Notes: generated by a model not told the origin, from the sequence alone. Shown: positions 16,464 to 25,459, numbered from the stretch's first letter. The stretch is 64,000 nt of DNA from Actinobacteria bacterium UBA2279 (GCA_002347365.1 DDWT01000003.1:73018-137017), one strand, 5' to 3'. Made by a program: numbers and translations.

Positions 16464-17345
16464 GTGACTCTTTGGATCGCCCTCTCCTCGGCGTTTCGCT
16501 TCACCCGGCGTTCGGCGAGGCTATGGCCCATCGGGGTGCTTGCCATGCTCGGCTCGGCTCCGTTCGCTGTTGTGCGTCTTGAAGACGAGAGTCCGATGTT
16601 CTCCTCGAACGAAGCGCTGCATGCGTGGCTCGCCGAGCGGCCCCTCGTGGCCGTGATGGTCGCCCTCGGGGCTTTGGCGTTCGTCGGCGGACTCTGGCTG
16701 CTGTCCGAGTACGCATCCGGAGCGCTCGTGGTAGCCGCCGATGCCCCGCTGCAGCGGGGCGAATTGTCCGTCCGTGAGACGTTTCGCGCCGGGGCCCGCG
16801 TGTGGCGACGGGTCGTCGCAGTAGACCTGCTCGTCGTCGTTCCCGCGCTCATCCCGCTGGTGACACTGGTGACACTCGGGGCGGCGGCGCTTGGCAGCGG
16901 CCCGGCATCTGACGTGAGCGAGCGGGTCCTGGATTTTCTGACCACAGGCATCTACTCGGGTTTCGCTGTAGTGCTTGCCATCATCGTCTGGGCATGGAGG
17001 GATCTCGCCGTTCGCCACGCTGTCTTGGGAGGCGAACGTCCGATGGAGGCGGTGCATGCTGCTGTCGCCGATCTCACGCACGTGTTCCTGCGGACAGTCG
17101 CCCTGGGCTCGGCTCTGTTCGTGACCTCGTGGCTGGTGACCTTCGCGCTGCTCCCGCTGCTGCTCGCGCTCGGGGCGTTCGATCTGAGCGGCGTCATGCT
17201 GGTGACGCCCGCTTTGGCCTGGCAGTGGATACTGCTGCCGGGAGCAGTCTTGCTCGGTCCGTATGCACTGTTCGACGTGTCTGCATGGACGTACTACTAT
17301 CGCCTGTTGCATCCCACTGTGGCGGAGGCTACCGATGCCGGATAG
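16464..17345 (+). CDS. Second membrane protein of unknown function
   Basis: Protein of 293 aa, GTG start 3 nt after the preceding stop. About six TM segments; the N-terminus (LWIALSSAFRFTRRSARLWP) and the SVRETFRAGARVWRRV loop resemble the first protein in layout (VTFGQAIKRGWEDLRAKRG), so the two may be distant paralogs forming a complex. No catalytic motif is seen. The stop lies 11 nt inside the rsmI reading frame, so rsmI is translated with it. Confidence 0.7.
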   Translation: MTLWIALSSAFRFTRRSARLWPIGVLAMLGSAPFAVVRLEDESPMFSSNEALHAWLAERPLVAVMVALGALAFVGGLWLLSEYASGALVVAADAPLQRGELSVRETFRAGARVWRRVVAVDLLVVVPALIPLVTLVTLGAAALGSGPASDVSERVLDFLTTGIYSGFAVVLAIIVWAWRDLAVRHAVLGGERPMEAVHAAVADLTHVFLRTVALGSALFVTSWLVTFALLPLLLALGAFDLSGVMLVTPALAWQWILLPGAVLLGPYALFDVSAWTYYYRLLHPTVAEATDAG

Positions 17346-18168
17346 CGGTGTTCTGATCGTATGCGCAACGCCCATCGGCAACCTGGGTGATGTCACGCTG
17401 CGTGTCTTGGATGCCCTGCGAGATGCCGACATCATCGAGGCCGAGGACACTCGCGTGACGCGCAAACTGCTGGCGCGCTACGACATCCATACGCCGCTTG
17501 AGCCCTACCACGCGAAGAACCTCGATGCGCGGACACCCGCGGTCGTCCAGCGAGTCGCAGGGGGAGCGCGCGTGGCGCTCGTCTCAGACGCAGGTACTCC
17601 CGGCGTGTCGGATCCGGGCGCACATCTGGTGGACGCCTGTCTCGAGGCGGGGCTTCGTGTCGACGTGCTGCCGGGCGCCTCGGCGATCATCACCGCACTC
17701 GTCGCGAGCGGTCTTCCCACGCACGCCTTCTACTTCGGAGGCTTTCTGCCCCGCAAGGCAGGAGAGCGCATGCGTGCGCTCGAGAAGTTGGCGACGCTGG
17801 ATGCGACGCTGATCTTCTACGAGTCTCCGAGAAGGACGGCACGGACGCTTGCTGACATCGCACAGGCCTTCCCGGGGAGGCGCGCTGCGATGGCACGCGA
17901 GCTGACCAAGCTCTTCGAGGAGGTGGTCAGGGGCGAGGTCGCCGCAGTGGCCGCTTCGCTGGCGGAGCGCGAGCTCAAAGGGGAGGTAGTCTTGCTTGTT
18001 GGTCCCCCGATGCGTGACCGGGGCGTGGAGATCGATGAGGCCGAGATCGGAGACCGAGTGGATGCGTTGCTGGCGCAGGGCATGTCTCGCAAAGACGCGG
18101 TGAAGCGTGTCGCGGAGCAGTCAGGCGTCGCACGCAACGAGATCTACAGGATCGCCCTGGGGCGCTAG
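17335..18168 (+). CDS. rsmI: 16S rRNA 2'-O-ribose C1402 methyltransferase RsmI
   Basis: Protein of 277 aa. Characteristic motifs: CATPIGNLGDVTLR (N-terminus), AEDTRVTRKLL, YHAKN, ALVSDAGTPGVSDPG (SAM-binding Gly-rich loop) and PGASAIITAL. It methylates C1402 of 16S rRNA. The ATG at 17335 gives the family's usual N-terminus; the frame is open further upstream but inside another gene. It converges on the AbrB-like gene, with both stop codons lying in the same CTAG. This opens the Bacillota-like housekeeping block. Confidence 0.97.
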   Translation: MPDSGVLIVCATPIGNLGDVTLRVLDALRDADIIEAEDTRVTRKLLARYDIHTPLEPYHAKNLDARTPAVVQRVAGGARVALVSDAGTPGVSDPGAHLVDACLEAGLRVDVLPGASAIITALVASGLPTHAFYFGGFLPRKAGERMRALEKLATLDATLIFYESPRRTARTLADIAQAFPGRRAAMARELTKLFEEVVRGEVAAVAASLAERELKGEVVLLVGPPMRDRGVEIDEAEIGDRVDALLAQGMSRKDAVKRVAEQSGVARNEIYRIALGR

Positions 18169-18407
18169 CGCTTTTTGATCTCCTTGATGCACGAATCGCA
18201 TATCGAGCGTCCCTTTACCTGCGAGATATTGTCTTGGCTACCGCAGATCACGCAGGCGTCGCGGTACTTCTCAAGGATGATCCGCTCGTCTTCCACGGAA
18301 ATCGAAAGCGGATCTTTGACATTGATCCCGAGGGTACGACGGAGTTCCATCGGGATCACGATGCGACCCAGATCGTCCACCCTGCGCACGATGCCTGTAT
18401 CGCTCAT
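18165..18407 (-). CDS. AbrB/SpoVT-type transcription factor with zinc-ribbon tail
   Basis: Protein of 80 aa from ATG 18407, preceded by AAAGGCAGG. Residues 1-48 are an AbrB swapped-hairpin DNA-binding domain (GIVRRVDDLGRIVIPMELRR). Residues about 52-75 carry two Cys pairs, CVIC and CDSC, a probable zinc ribbon. AbrB of Bacillus is a transition-state regulator; here it has the same place between rsmI and metG as abrB in Bacillota. An 11-codon upstream extension is possible but lacks a ribosome site. It diverges from metG over a 114-nt gap. Confidence 0.9.
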   Translation of the reverse strand: MSDTGIVRRVDDLGRIVIPMELRRTLGINVKDPLSISVEDERIILEKYRDACVICGSQDNISQVKGRSICDSCIKEIKKR

Positions 18408-18521
18408 CTCGTCCTGCCTTTCCCCGTGACACTCGCGCACTGGTCATCGTGCGCTATCATGAATACCCCGAAATGGTTTCGGATACTTCCATAAATGCCC
18501 ACGTTTGGAGTCGTGTAACCG

Positions 18522-20084
18522 ATGAGTGACCGCACGTTCTATGTCACGACCCCCATCTACTACGTGAACGCCGAGCCCCACCTGGGCACGGCCTACACGA
18601 CGATAGCGGCTGATGCGCTTGCGCGCTACCGCCGAATGACAGGTCACGACGTCATGTTCCTGACCGGCCTCGATGAGCACGGTCAGAAGATCGCACAGGC
18701 TGCCGAGGAGAATGGCATGGACCCGCAGTCGTGGGTCGACGCGATCGCTCCCAAGTTCGAAGCCGCCTGGCATATGCTCGACATCTCGTATGACGATTTC
18801 ATCCGCACCACCGAGGACCGGCACAAGCGAGGCGTCCAGGCGTTCTGGACGTCGTTGCACGACCGGGGTTACCTCTATCAGGGCCACTACGACGGTTGGT
18901 ACTGCGTGCCGGACGAGACATTCTGGACCGAGGATCAACTAGATGACGGCAAATGCCCACAATGCGGGCGCGATGTCGAGTTCATCCGTGAGGACAATTG
19001 GTTCTTCAAGCTCTCGGAGTTCCAGCAGCCGCTTCTCGACTATTACGAGGCGAATCCGGACTTCATCCAGCCCGAGACACGCCGCAACGAGGTACTCTCC
19101 TTCGTGCGGGGCGGTCTTAAAGACCTCTCGATCTCGCGCACCAACTTCACCTGGGGCGTGCCTCTCCCGTTTGCCGAGAACCACGTCACATACGTGTGGA
19201 TCGATGCGTTGCTCAACTACATCACGGCCATAGGGTACGGAAGCGACGATCCTGCCGAGCAGGCGAAGTTCGCACGCTACTGGCCAGCCGACTATCACTT
19301 CGTCGGCAAAGACATCATCCGGTTCCACTGCGTGATCTGGCCTGCGATGCTCATGGCGGCTGGGGTCGAGCCGCCGCGCAGCGTGTTCGCCCACGGCTTC
19401 TTGCTCACCAAGGGCGAGAAGATGAGCAAGTCCAAGGGGAATGCACAGACTCCTGCCTCACTGGTTGAGCGGTTCGGTGTCGATGCGTACCGGTACTACT
19501 TCCTCCGTGACGTCAATTTCGGCCAGGACGGCTCGATCTCCATGGAGTCCATGGTCCAGCGCTACAACGGTGACCTTGCCAACGACTGGGGCAACCTGTG
19601 CTCGCGGCTGTTCAACATGGTCGGGAAGTACTATGACGGCGCTGTGCCTGCAGTCCCCGCCGACGAAGCCGACACCGATGATGACGCGACTCTCAAAGCG
19701 CTCGCGGGGTTTCTGCCGGAGAAGTACGAAGACGCGATGTCCCGTCTCGACTATGTTGCGGCGCTCGAGGCGACATGGGATCTCGTCAAAGACGTGAACC
19801 GCTATATCGAGAACCAGGCACCCTGGAACCTCGCAAAAACCGAAGAGACCGCGGGTCGGCTCGCGAAGGTGATTCACAGCGCGCTCGAAGCGGTTCGCAT
19901 CGCCGCGCTGTTCACCGCACCCGCTATGCCCTCGACTTCTGCAGACGTCTGGGCGCGGCTCGGGCTTGGAGACATCCTTTCAGTCACCGACATCGCGTCG
20001 GCCGCCGTGTGGGGCCAGTTGCCCGCCGGTTCTCAGGTCACCAAGGGTGAGCCGCTCTACCCTCGCATCTACGAGGACGAGTAG
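18522..20084 (+). CDS. metG: Methionyl-tRNA synthetase
   Basis: Protein of 520 aa, class I synthetase: TTPIYYVNAEPHLGT (HIGH-like HLGT), TGLDEHGQKI, WIDALLNYI, and KMSKS at 300-304. One CxxC pair (CPQC) marks the connective peptide. The C-terminal tRNA-binding (EMAP-like) domain of longer MetRS is missing, so this is the short form. Charges tRNA-Met for initiation and elongation. First gene of the plus-strand block to tatD (13-nt gap). Confidence 0.97.
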   Translation: MSDRTFYVTTPIYYVNAEPHLGTAYTTIAADALARYRRMTGHDVMFLTGLDEHGQKIAQAAEENGMDPQSWVDAIAPKFEAAWHMLDISYDDFIRTTEDRHKRGVQAFWTSLHDRGYLYQGHYDGWYCVPDETFWTEDQLDDGKCPQCGRDVEFIREDNWFFKLSEFQQPLLDYYEANPDFIQPETRRNEVLSFVRGGLKDLSISRTNFTWGVPLPFAENHVTYVWIDALLNYITAIGYGSDDPAEQAKFARYWPADYHFVGKDIIRFHCVIWPAMLMAAGVEPPRSVFAHGFLLTKGEKMSKSKGNAQTPASLVERFGVDAYRYYFLRDVNFGQDGSISMESMVQRYNGDLANDWGNLCSRLFNMVGKYYDGAVPAVPADEADTDDDATLKALAGFLPEKYEDAMSRLDYVAALEATWDLVKDVNRYIENQAPWNLAKTEETAGRLAKVIHSALEAVRIAALFTAPAMPSTSADVWARLGLGDILSVTDIASAAVWGQLPAGSQVTKGEPLYPRIYEDE

Positions 20085-20097
20085 TCAGGGACATCCT

Positions 20098-20949
20098 ATG
20101 CCCGAGCACACGCTCACACTCCCAGACCTCGGTGCACTTTGTGTGGATGCGCATGCGCACCTCGACATGCTCGACGACCCGGTGGGTGCGCTGGCCGAGG
20201 CCGCTGAAGCCGGCATCGCCATGGTCGTCACCATCGCCGATGTGACCGAGGACGCTCCCCGGACGTTCGACTCGTACAAGACCTGGCGAGCACAGGCCGC
20301 CGAACTGCTCGAAACGCGGGGCAGCGACCGAGCCGTGCCTGAGGTGCGCATCGTTGTGGGCGTTCACCCTCACAACGCGAAGGATTTCGACTGGGCCGCG
20401 ATGGGACGGTTGCGCGTGCTGTCGGGTTGTTCGGCGGTCGGCGCTATCGGCGAGATGGGCCTCGACTTCCACTATGACAACTCACCCCGGGACGACCAGC
20501 GCCGCGTGTTCAGAGAGAGCCTGGAATTCGCACGAACGGCTGGACTGGCTGCGGTCGTGCACCTACGTGAAGCGCATGAGGAAGGGATCGAGATCCTGCG
20601 CGAGGTGGGGCTGCCCGACAAAGGCTGCGTGATCCACTGCTTCACCGAAGGACCCGAACTTGCACAACGCTTCCTCGACCTCGGCTGCTATGTATCATTC
20701 GCGGGACCGGTGACGTTCAAGAACGCCGAAGCTATTCGTGACGCTGCCCGGATCGTGCCGCTCGATCGTCTCCTGGTCGAGACTGATAGTCCGTTTCTCA
20801 CCCCCGAACCGCATCGAGGACGTGCCAACGAACCGGCGTTCACGGTCCTCACAGCTGCCCGCATCGCCGAGGTCAAACGCCTGGATACCCGCGATGTCGC
20901 GGGTGCCGCACTTAGAAACGCACAACGTGTCTTCGGGGGTGCCCGGTGA
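20098..20949 (+). CDS. tatD: TatD-family metal-dependent hydrolase
   Basis: Protein of 283 aa from ATG 20098, with CAGGGA upstream. The TIM-barrel metal motifs are present: CVDAHAHLDML (HxH), GEMGLDFHYD (Glu), VVHLREAHEEG, CVIHCFTE and LVETDSPFLTPEPHRGR. The family contains metal-dependent DNases (3'-5' exonuclease/AP endonuclease activities). Gene order after metG matches Bacillus yabD. GTGA overlap with the next gene. Confidence 0.95.
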   Translation: MPEHTLTLPDLGALCVDAHAHLDMLDDPVGALAEAAEAGIAMVVTIADVTEDAPRTFDSYKTWRAQAAELLETRGSDRAVPEVRIVVGVHPHNAKDFDWAAMGRLRVLSGCSAVGAIGEMGLDFHYDNSPRDDQRRVFRESLEFARTAGLAAVVHLREAHEEGIEILREVGLPDKGCVIHCFTEGPELAQRFLDLGCYVSFAGPVTFKNAEAIRDAARIVPLDRLLVETDSPFLTPEPHRGRANEPAFTVLTAARIAEVKRLDTRDVAGAALRNAQRVFGGAR

Positions 20950-21572
20950 GGAAGTCTCCGCTGGTCCTCGGCATTGCAGGTAGCCCGCGCCGTCACGGCA
21001 ATAGCGAGCAGTTGCTCGACGCGGCCATGCAGGGCGCTGCCGATGCGGGTGCGAGAGTCCACAAACTCGTTGTGACCGAAGCCGATATCCACCCGTGCCG
21101 GGGCTGCAACGCGTGTTCGCTCACCGGAGAGTGTGTCATCCGTGACGGCATGCGCGACATCTATCCCTTGATCGACTCGGCGGACGCCATCATCGTTGGA
21201 AGCCCGGTCTTCTTTGCCACGGTACCCGCGGTCCTCAAGATCTTGTACGACCGCATGCAGCCGTACTGGGCGCGTACGCACGTTCTGAAGCTTCCCGTAC
21301 CTGCCAGACGTCCGGGTGGCTACGTCGTGGTTCGCGGCGGCGGAGACCCATACGGGTTCGTTGCCGCTCAGTACACGACCAAGAGTATCTTCGCTGTCCT
21401 CGGCATAGACTATCTCGGCGAGGTCAAGGTCGAGTCAGTCGACTCTCCAAGCGATCTCGGTCGTCATCCCGAGGCCCTGGACGAGGCTCGAGCGCTCGGG
21501 GTGACCGTAGCCGAGGAGGCCGCTCGCCGCGTGCAGACCGATTCTGACCGTCCATCGGATGAGGCATCCTGA
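20946..21572 (+). CDS. NADPH-dependent FMN reductase / iron-sulfur flavoprotein-like
   Basis: Protein of 208 aa, GTG start overlapping tatD. Flavodoxin-like fold: LGIAGSPRRHGNSEQLL binds FMN phosphate, then CRGCNACSLTGEC (four Cys in the compact pattern of iron-sulfur flavoproteins), and GSPVFFATVPAVLKILYDRM. It probably moves electrons between ferredoxin- or NADPH-type donors and acceptors. This gene is an insertion in the otherwise Bacillota-like order. Specific role unknown. Confidence 0.85.
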   Translation: MRKSPLVLGIAGSPRRHGNSEQLLDAAMQGAADAGARVHKLVVTEADIHPCRGCNACSLTGECVIRDGMRDIYPLIDSADAIIVGSPVFFATVPAVLKILYDRMQPYWARTHVLKLPVPARRPGGYVVVRGGGDPYGFVAAQYTTKSIFAVLGIDYLGEVKVESVDSPSDLGRHPEALDEARALGVTVAEEAARRVQTDSDRPSDEAS

Positions 21573-21585
21573 GCGACCTGTGGCG

Positions 21586-21615
21586 TTGTTGCTGACCTAC
21601 CGGGTCGGGTATACT
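21586..21615 (+). promoter_or_regulatory. Promoter of the yabE-like gene
   Basis: TTGTTG (21586-21591), 18-nt spacer, TATACT (21610-21615). TATACT recurs as a -10 box upstream of several genes in this window. Confidence 0.5.
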
Positions 21616-21658
21616 CGTGCGGTGCGTCACCGAACTGTTGCCAACACGAAGGGACTTT

Positions 21659-22720
21659 ATGAAGACGCCGGCACTCCCGGCCCGTCTCCTGAAGACCCAC
21701 TACATCATCCCAGCACTAGTCGCAGCAATCATCGTTCCCCTCGTCGTCTCTGGATTCGTTTGGGCTCATAAAGGCGTGACTGTCGTGGTCGACGGTCAGA
21801 CCGCCTACTACAAGACGCAAGCCGACACGGTCGGCGAGCTTCTCGACGAGGTCTCCCTGGAGCTTGCCGAGGGCGATGTCGTCAGCCCATCCCTTTCCCA
21901 GCCCCTCGTAGACGCATCGACCGTCATCATCCGCCACGCTATTCCTGTCACGATCGATTGCGGCGGCGACATCATCGAACTGCGCGTGATCGGGTCGACC
22001 GTGGCCGATGCTCTTGTGGCAGCGGGTCTCGATCCGTCACTCGGACTCCGCGTGTCGCCAACCGTGGACACGGTTCTCTCACCTGACATGAGGATCATCG
22101 CAACCGACGTGTTCCTGCGTATCGTGCAGGAAGAAGTCGCCATCGACTTCGACACCCAGGTCGAGAGCGACCCCAAGCTTGCGCTCGGCTCCCGTCGTGT
22201 TATCCGCGAGGGCGTCGCAGGCAGGGCTACCCGCATCTACGAGGTCATGGTGGTCGGTGGGGAAGAGGGAGCGCGCACGCTCAAAGAGGAGGTCGTGCTC
22301 GCCGAGCCGGTGGATGAGATCATCGCTGCGGGAACGATGCGCGTGGCGAAGAACATCCCGGTCTCCCGTGGTGCGACGACGTCGAAGCCGGCTCCCAAAG
22401 AAGGAGACCGTCTCACGGTGACGGCTACCGCCTACACCCCCTGGGATGCCGGTTGCGGCGGTATCTCGGTCATCAACTCGAGAATCTCGCGCTACAAGAT
22501 TCCAGAGGGTTGGGGAATCGTGGCTGTCGATCCATCCGTCATCCCACTGGGCACCAAGGTCTACGTGCCCGGGTATGGGTATGCCGTCGCGGCTGACACT
22601 GGCGGTGCGATCAAGGGGAACAAGATCGACGTCTGCTACTGGGCCGGCGGGGAGTCTGTGGCGCACAGCGCCGCGATGACCTGGGGCCGGCGGACCGTCA
22701 GCATCACCATCCTCCACTAG
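21659..22720 (+). CDS. YabE-like G5/3D cell-wall protein (Rpf-like muralytic domain)
   Basis: Protein of 353 aa from ATG 21659 with GAAGGGA upstream. One N-terminal TM or signal anchor (about 12-33), two or three DUF348 ubiquitin-like repeats (about 38-190), a G5 domain (about 195-260) and a C-terminal 3D domain (about 270-353). The conserved Asp residues of the 3D domain are visible (VAVDPSVIPLGTKVYV, AADTGGAIKGNKIDVC), along with the first strand TVTATAYTP. The 3D fold resembles MltA-type lytic transglycosylases. In Bacillota yabE sits at this place before rnmV/ksgA; here rnmV is absent. Role: peptidoglycan remodelling outside the membrane. Confidence 0.93.
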   Translation: MKTPALPARLLKTHYIIPALVAAIIVPLVVSGFVWAHKGVTVVVDGQTAYYKTQADTVGELLDEVSLELAEGDVVSPSLSQPLVDASTVIIRHAIPVTIDCGGDIIELRVIGSTVADALVAAGLDPSLGLRVSPTVDTVLSPDMRIIATDVFLRIVQEEVAIDFDTQVESDPKLALGSRRVIREGVAGRATRIYEVMVVGGEEGARTLKEEVVLAEPVDEIIAAGTMRVAKNIPVSRGATTSKPAPKEGDRLTVTATAYTPWDAGCGGISVINSRISRYKIPEGWGIVAVDPSVIPLGTKVYVPGYGYAVAADTGGAIKGNKIDVCYWAGGESVAHSAAMTWGRRTVSITILH

Positions 22721-22730
22721 AAGGAGCCCA

Positions 22731-23588
22731 ATGAGCGGATCGCCGCTGGCCAGTCCTTCGGCCACGCTGGCTGTTCTGCAGCGGCACGGACTGTATACTC
22801 GCAAGTCCCTGGGTCAACATTTCCTCGTCGACGACAACGTCGTGCGCCGAATAGTCGACCTCGCCCGAATCGAGCCGACCGCATGCATACTCGAGATCGG
22901 GCCCGGGATTGGAACGCTGACGCTGGCCTTGTGCGAAGCGGCTGGAGACGTGGTGGCGGTCGAGCGCGATGACAAGCTACTTCCCGTACTGGCCGAGACG
23001 ACCGCCTCGTGTCCCAACTTCCGGATAGTGCACGCCGATGCGGTGTCAGTCCCGTTCGATACGCTACAAAGCGATAAGGGCCCGCCTACGGCGCTGGTGG
23101 CCAATCTGCCGTACGCAGTTGCTGCCACGGTGGTTCTACGCTTCCTGGGGGACATGAGCACTTTGAGCTCGGCGACGGTCATGGTGCAGGCGGAGGTGGC
23201 GGATCGCATGGCCGCCGTCCCCGGAACCAAGTCGTACGGTGCATATACGGTGAAGCTGGGACTTGTCTCGCGGGTGGCAGGCCGTTTCCCGGTCTCACCG
23301 ACGTGTTTTCTCCCGCCGCCGAGAGTCGAGTCGACGGTTATTCGACTTGAACGAAGAGAGCGTCCCGAATCACCCGAGGTGCTGAAGGCTGCGGCGCGCG
23401 CTGCCGAAGCCGCGTTCGCACAGCGGCGGAAGACGGTGCGGAACTCGCTGCGAGCAACGCTCGGGGGTGAGATCGATGTGGATCGGATGCTTGCGTCCGC
23501 GGGCATCGACGGAGGGGTGAGGGCCGAGACTCTGTGTGTCGAGGAGTTCGTGAGCCTGGGTGCTCAACTGCATGCACAACGGCTCTGA
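22731..23588 (+). CDS. rsmA: 16S rRNA dimethyladenosine transferase RsmA (KsgA)
   Basis: Protein of 285 aa. SAM-binding motif LEIGPGIGTLTLAL, catalytic NLPY motif in LVANLPYAV, start SLGQHFLVDDNVV, and C-terminal CFLPPPRVESTVIRL. It dimethylates A1518 and A1519 in helix 45 of 16S rRNA. AGAAGGAG lies 6 nt before the ATG, 10 nt after the yabE-like stop, so the two are co-transcribed. Confidence 0.97.
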   Translation: MSGSPLASPSATLAVLQRHGLYTRKSLGQHFLVDDNVVRRIVDLARIEPTACILEIGPGIGTLTLALCEAAGDVVAVERDDKLLPVLAETTASCPNFRIVHADAVSVPFDTLQSDKGPPTALVANLPYAVAATVVLRFLGDMSTLSSATVMVQAEVADRMAAVPGTKSYGAYTVKLGLVSRVAGRFPVSPTCFLPPPRVESTVIRLERRERPESPEVLKAAARAAEAAFAQRRKTVRNSLRATLGGEIDVDRMLASAGIDGGVRAETLCVEEFVSLGAQLHAQRL

Positions 23589-23590
23589 CC

Positions 23591-23619
23591 TTGTGTTTTG
23601 TCGTTGCGTGCTGTATACT
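23591..23619 (+). promoter_or_regulatory. Promoter of veg
   Basis: TTGTGT (23591-23596), 17-nt spacer, TATACT (23614-23619). This is the best-formed sigma-A-type promoter in the window; Bacillus veg is likewise known for a strong promoter. Confidence 0.7.
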
Positions 23620-23642
23620 CACCAGGTTCGAGGAGGAGTTGC

Positions 23643-23924
23643 ATGGAAACCATAAAGCAGGTTGAAGTGGTCGGTCGTATCCGTAGTGATCTCGAAAGCC
23701 TCATGGGAAGCCGGATGCGTTTGAAGGCGAACATGGGTCGTTCAAAGATCCTGGAGCGTGAAGGCGTTCTCGAGCAGACTCACCCGAGTCTCTTCGTTCT
23801 CAAGATTGACGAGAAGCGTGGGCGCACCGCCCGCGTTTCTTACAGCTACGTGGACATCCTCACCGGCACCGTGGAGCTTACGCATCCCGAGACCGGCGAA
23901 GGCATATTCCCCTGGCTGAACTAG
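23643..23924 (+). CDS. veg: Veg protein
   Basis: Protein of 93 aa from ATG 23643, preceded by CGAGGAGGAG. The sequence matches Veg: a basic central part (SRMRLKANMGRSKILEREG) and the ending HPETGEGIFPWL. In Bacillus Veg is linked to biofilm matrix gene expression and spore outgrowth, mechanism unclear. Position between rsmA and ispE is the same as in Bacillota. It has its own strong promoter and terminator. Confidence 0.92.
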   Translation: METIKQVEVVGRIRSDLESLMGSRMRLKANMGRSKILEREGVLEQTHPSLFVLKIDEKRGRTARVSYSYVDILTGTVELTHPETGEGIFPWLN

Positions 23925-23946
23925 AGCGCTGATCGATCGGCAGTCC

Positions 23947-23978
23947 GACACGCGCGGGGCGAATATGCCCCGCGTGTC
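23947..23978 (+). terminator. Terminator after veg
   Basis: An 8-bp GC stem (23953-23960 with 23967-23974) extends by GACA/TGTC with a 2-nt bulge, on a GAATAT loop. It lies 23 nt after veg and ends just before the ispE ribosome site, so it may attenuate ispE. Confidence 0.6.
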
Positions 23979-23996
23979 GTGTCTCTGGGGGGACGG

Positions 23997-24887
23997 ATGC
24001 AAGCCCTCACGATTCTGGCTCCGGCAAAGGTGAATCTGTATCTGGCGGTGGGCCCGCGGCGACCAGACGGTTACCACGAGCTGGTGACTGTCTTCCAGTC
24101 GCTTGAACTGTGCGATGTGGTGAGCCTTGCCCCGAACGCCCCATTCTCCGTGGTCTATGAGCCCGATCTCGGCATAGCTCAAGGCGAGGACCTGGTGTCG
24201 GTAGCCTCGGCAGCGCTTGCCGAGCGCCTTGGGCGAGAGGTTCAGGGTGCGTTCACTGTGCACAAGCGCATACCTCCAGCCGGTGGCCTCGGAGGAGGCA
24301 GTGCCGACGCCGCCGCCGCGATGGTGGGACTGTGCGCGTTGTGGGGCGTGCCCACCGACGACCCTAACGTCACGGATGTCGCCCGTGCCGTTGGTGCGGA
24401 CGTCGCCTTCTTCCTCGAGGGCGGAACGGCTCTGTATGTGGGAAGAGGTGACACCCTTGCCCGGCGTCTGCCGAATCCGGAACTCGATGTCGTGGTGGTC
24501 AATCCCGGAGAGCCGGTTCCCACGGCGGCCGCGTATGCAGCCTTCGATCGTCTTCTGTCTGTTCCTGTTCCGCCGGTGGAACCGCTTGTGGACGCCCTGG
24601 CGAACGCATCCCGAGACATCGGCGGACTGCTGTTCGACAGCCTCACGGAGGCGTCGGCAGGGCTGGTGCCTTCCGTCGGCGATGCGCTTGCCTTCTTGCG
24701 CTCTGAGCCAGGTGTCCTTGGTGCCGAGATGGCAGGAAGCGGGTCGACCGTGTTCGCGCTGTGCGCCGATGCCGAAGTCGCAGAGGCCGTGGCGGATAGG
24801 GCACGGGCGGGCGGCTGGTGGGCAGCGGCGACCCGCACGAGTTCGGCCGGCGCGCGGATCGTTGTCTCGCCGGACTACGGGGCCTGA
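23997..24887 (+). CDS. ispE: 4-diphosphocytidyl-2-C-methyl-D-erythritol kinase IspE
   Basis: Protein of 296 aa, GHMP kinase fold. LAPAKVNLYLAVGPRRPDGY at the start includes the catalytic Lys; ATP loop PPAGGLGGGSADAAAAM; late Gly-rich motif MAGSGSTVFALC. Fourth step of the non-mevalonate isoprenoid pathway. ATG 23997 after GGGGGGACGG is preferred to the GTG six codons upstream. Confidence 0.96.
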   Translation: MQALTILAPAKVNLYLAVGPRRPDGYHELVTVFQSLELCDVVSLAPNAPFSVVYEPDLGIAQGEDLVSVASAALAERLGREVQGAFTVHKRIPPAGGLGGGSADAAAAMVGLCALWGVPTDDPNVTDVARAVGADVAFFLEGGTALYVGRGDTLARRLPNPELDVVVVNPGEPVPTAAAYAAFDRLLSVPVPPVEPLVDALANASRDIGGLLFDSLTEASAGLVPSVGDALAFLRSEPGVLGAEMAGSGSTVFALCADAEVAEAVADRARAGGWWAAATRTSSAGARIVVSPDYGA

Positions 24888-24972
24888 CCAGATCGACTTG
24901 AGCCATTGCTAGCAGGGAATACGAACCCTCCGTCGAAGTGAACACGTGACAATGAGACCCGTGGGGGGAACG

Positions 24973-25263
24973 ATGGATATCACGAAAGTCACGCTGCGCC
25001 CCGTGGCGATGAACAAGGTATGTGCGATAGCGAGTATCGTGATTGACGACGTGTTCGTCATACACGACCTTCGTGTGGTGAATGGCGACAAGGGTCTGTT
25101 CGTTGCAATGCCCTCACGCAAGCTACCCAACGGGGAGTTTCGCGACATCTGCCATCCGATCAACACGGATGCCCGGAACATGATCCAGGCGGCCGTTCTG
25201 GCCGAATTCGATGCCGAGGGTGGCCTCGATGCATTCCATGAGGCCGCAGAGCTCGAGGCCTGA
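24973..25263 (+). CDS. spoVG: SpoVG-family regulator
   Basis: Protein of 96 aa from ATG 24973 behind GGGGGGA. Sequence matches SpoVG: DITKVTLRP at the start, IVIDDVFVIHDLRV, and MPSRKLPNGEFRDICHPIN, the most conserved stretch. SpoVG proteins are nucleic-acid-binding regulators in Bacillota and spirochaetes. Found between ispE and glmU as in Bacillus. Confidence 0.95.
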   Translation: MDITKVTLRPVAMNKVCAIASIVIDDVFVIHDLRVVNGDKGLFVAMPSRKLPNGEFRDICHPINTDARNMIQAAVLAEFDAEGGLDAFHEAAELEA

Positions 25264-25320
25264 CCGTACCGCATGGTGTCCTCGGTCCGATGACGCTCCA
25301 CGCGTCCACCGCTCTGTCTG

Positions 25321-25329
25321 TGGTACAAT
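25321..25329 (+). promoter_or_regulatory. Extended -10 promoter of tRNA-Gln/glmU
   Basis: TGGTACAAT, a TG-N-TACAAT extended -10, 56 nt before the tRNA. No good -35 box. It resembles TGGTATAAT at 2200-2208. Confidence 0.5.
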
Positions 25330-25384
25330 TCGCCCGCTCGACCGTGATGTTCGGGCGTTTTCGGCGTGCCTCAAATGTGGGCAC

Positions 25385-25459
25385 TGGGGCGTAGCCAAGC
25401 GGCAAGGCAGGGGACTTTGGCTCCTCGATCCGTAGGTTCGAATCCTACCGCCCCAGCCA
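25385..25459 (+). tRNA. tRNA-Gln (anticodon UUG)
   Basis: 75 nt. Acceptor TGGGGCG pairs with CGCCCCA; D-arm GCCAAGCGGCAAGGC; anticodon loop CTTTGGC with anticodon TTG; T-arm GTAGG/TTCGAAT/CCTAC; discriminator G; encoded CCA at 25457-25459. The U1-A72 pair and G73 fit tRNA-Gln identity. glmU starts 47 nt downstream with no terminator between, so they may share a transcript. Confidence 0.95.
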
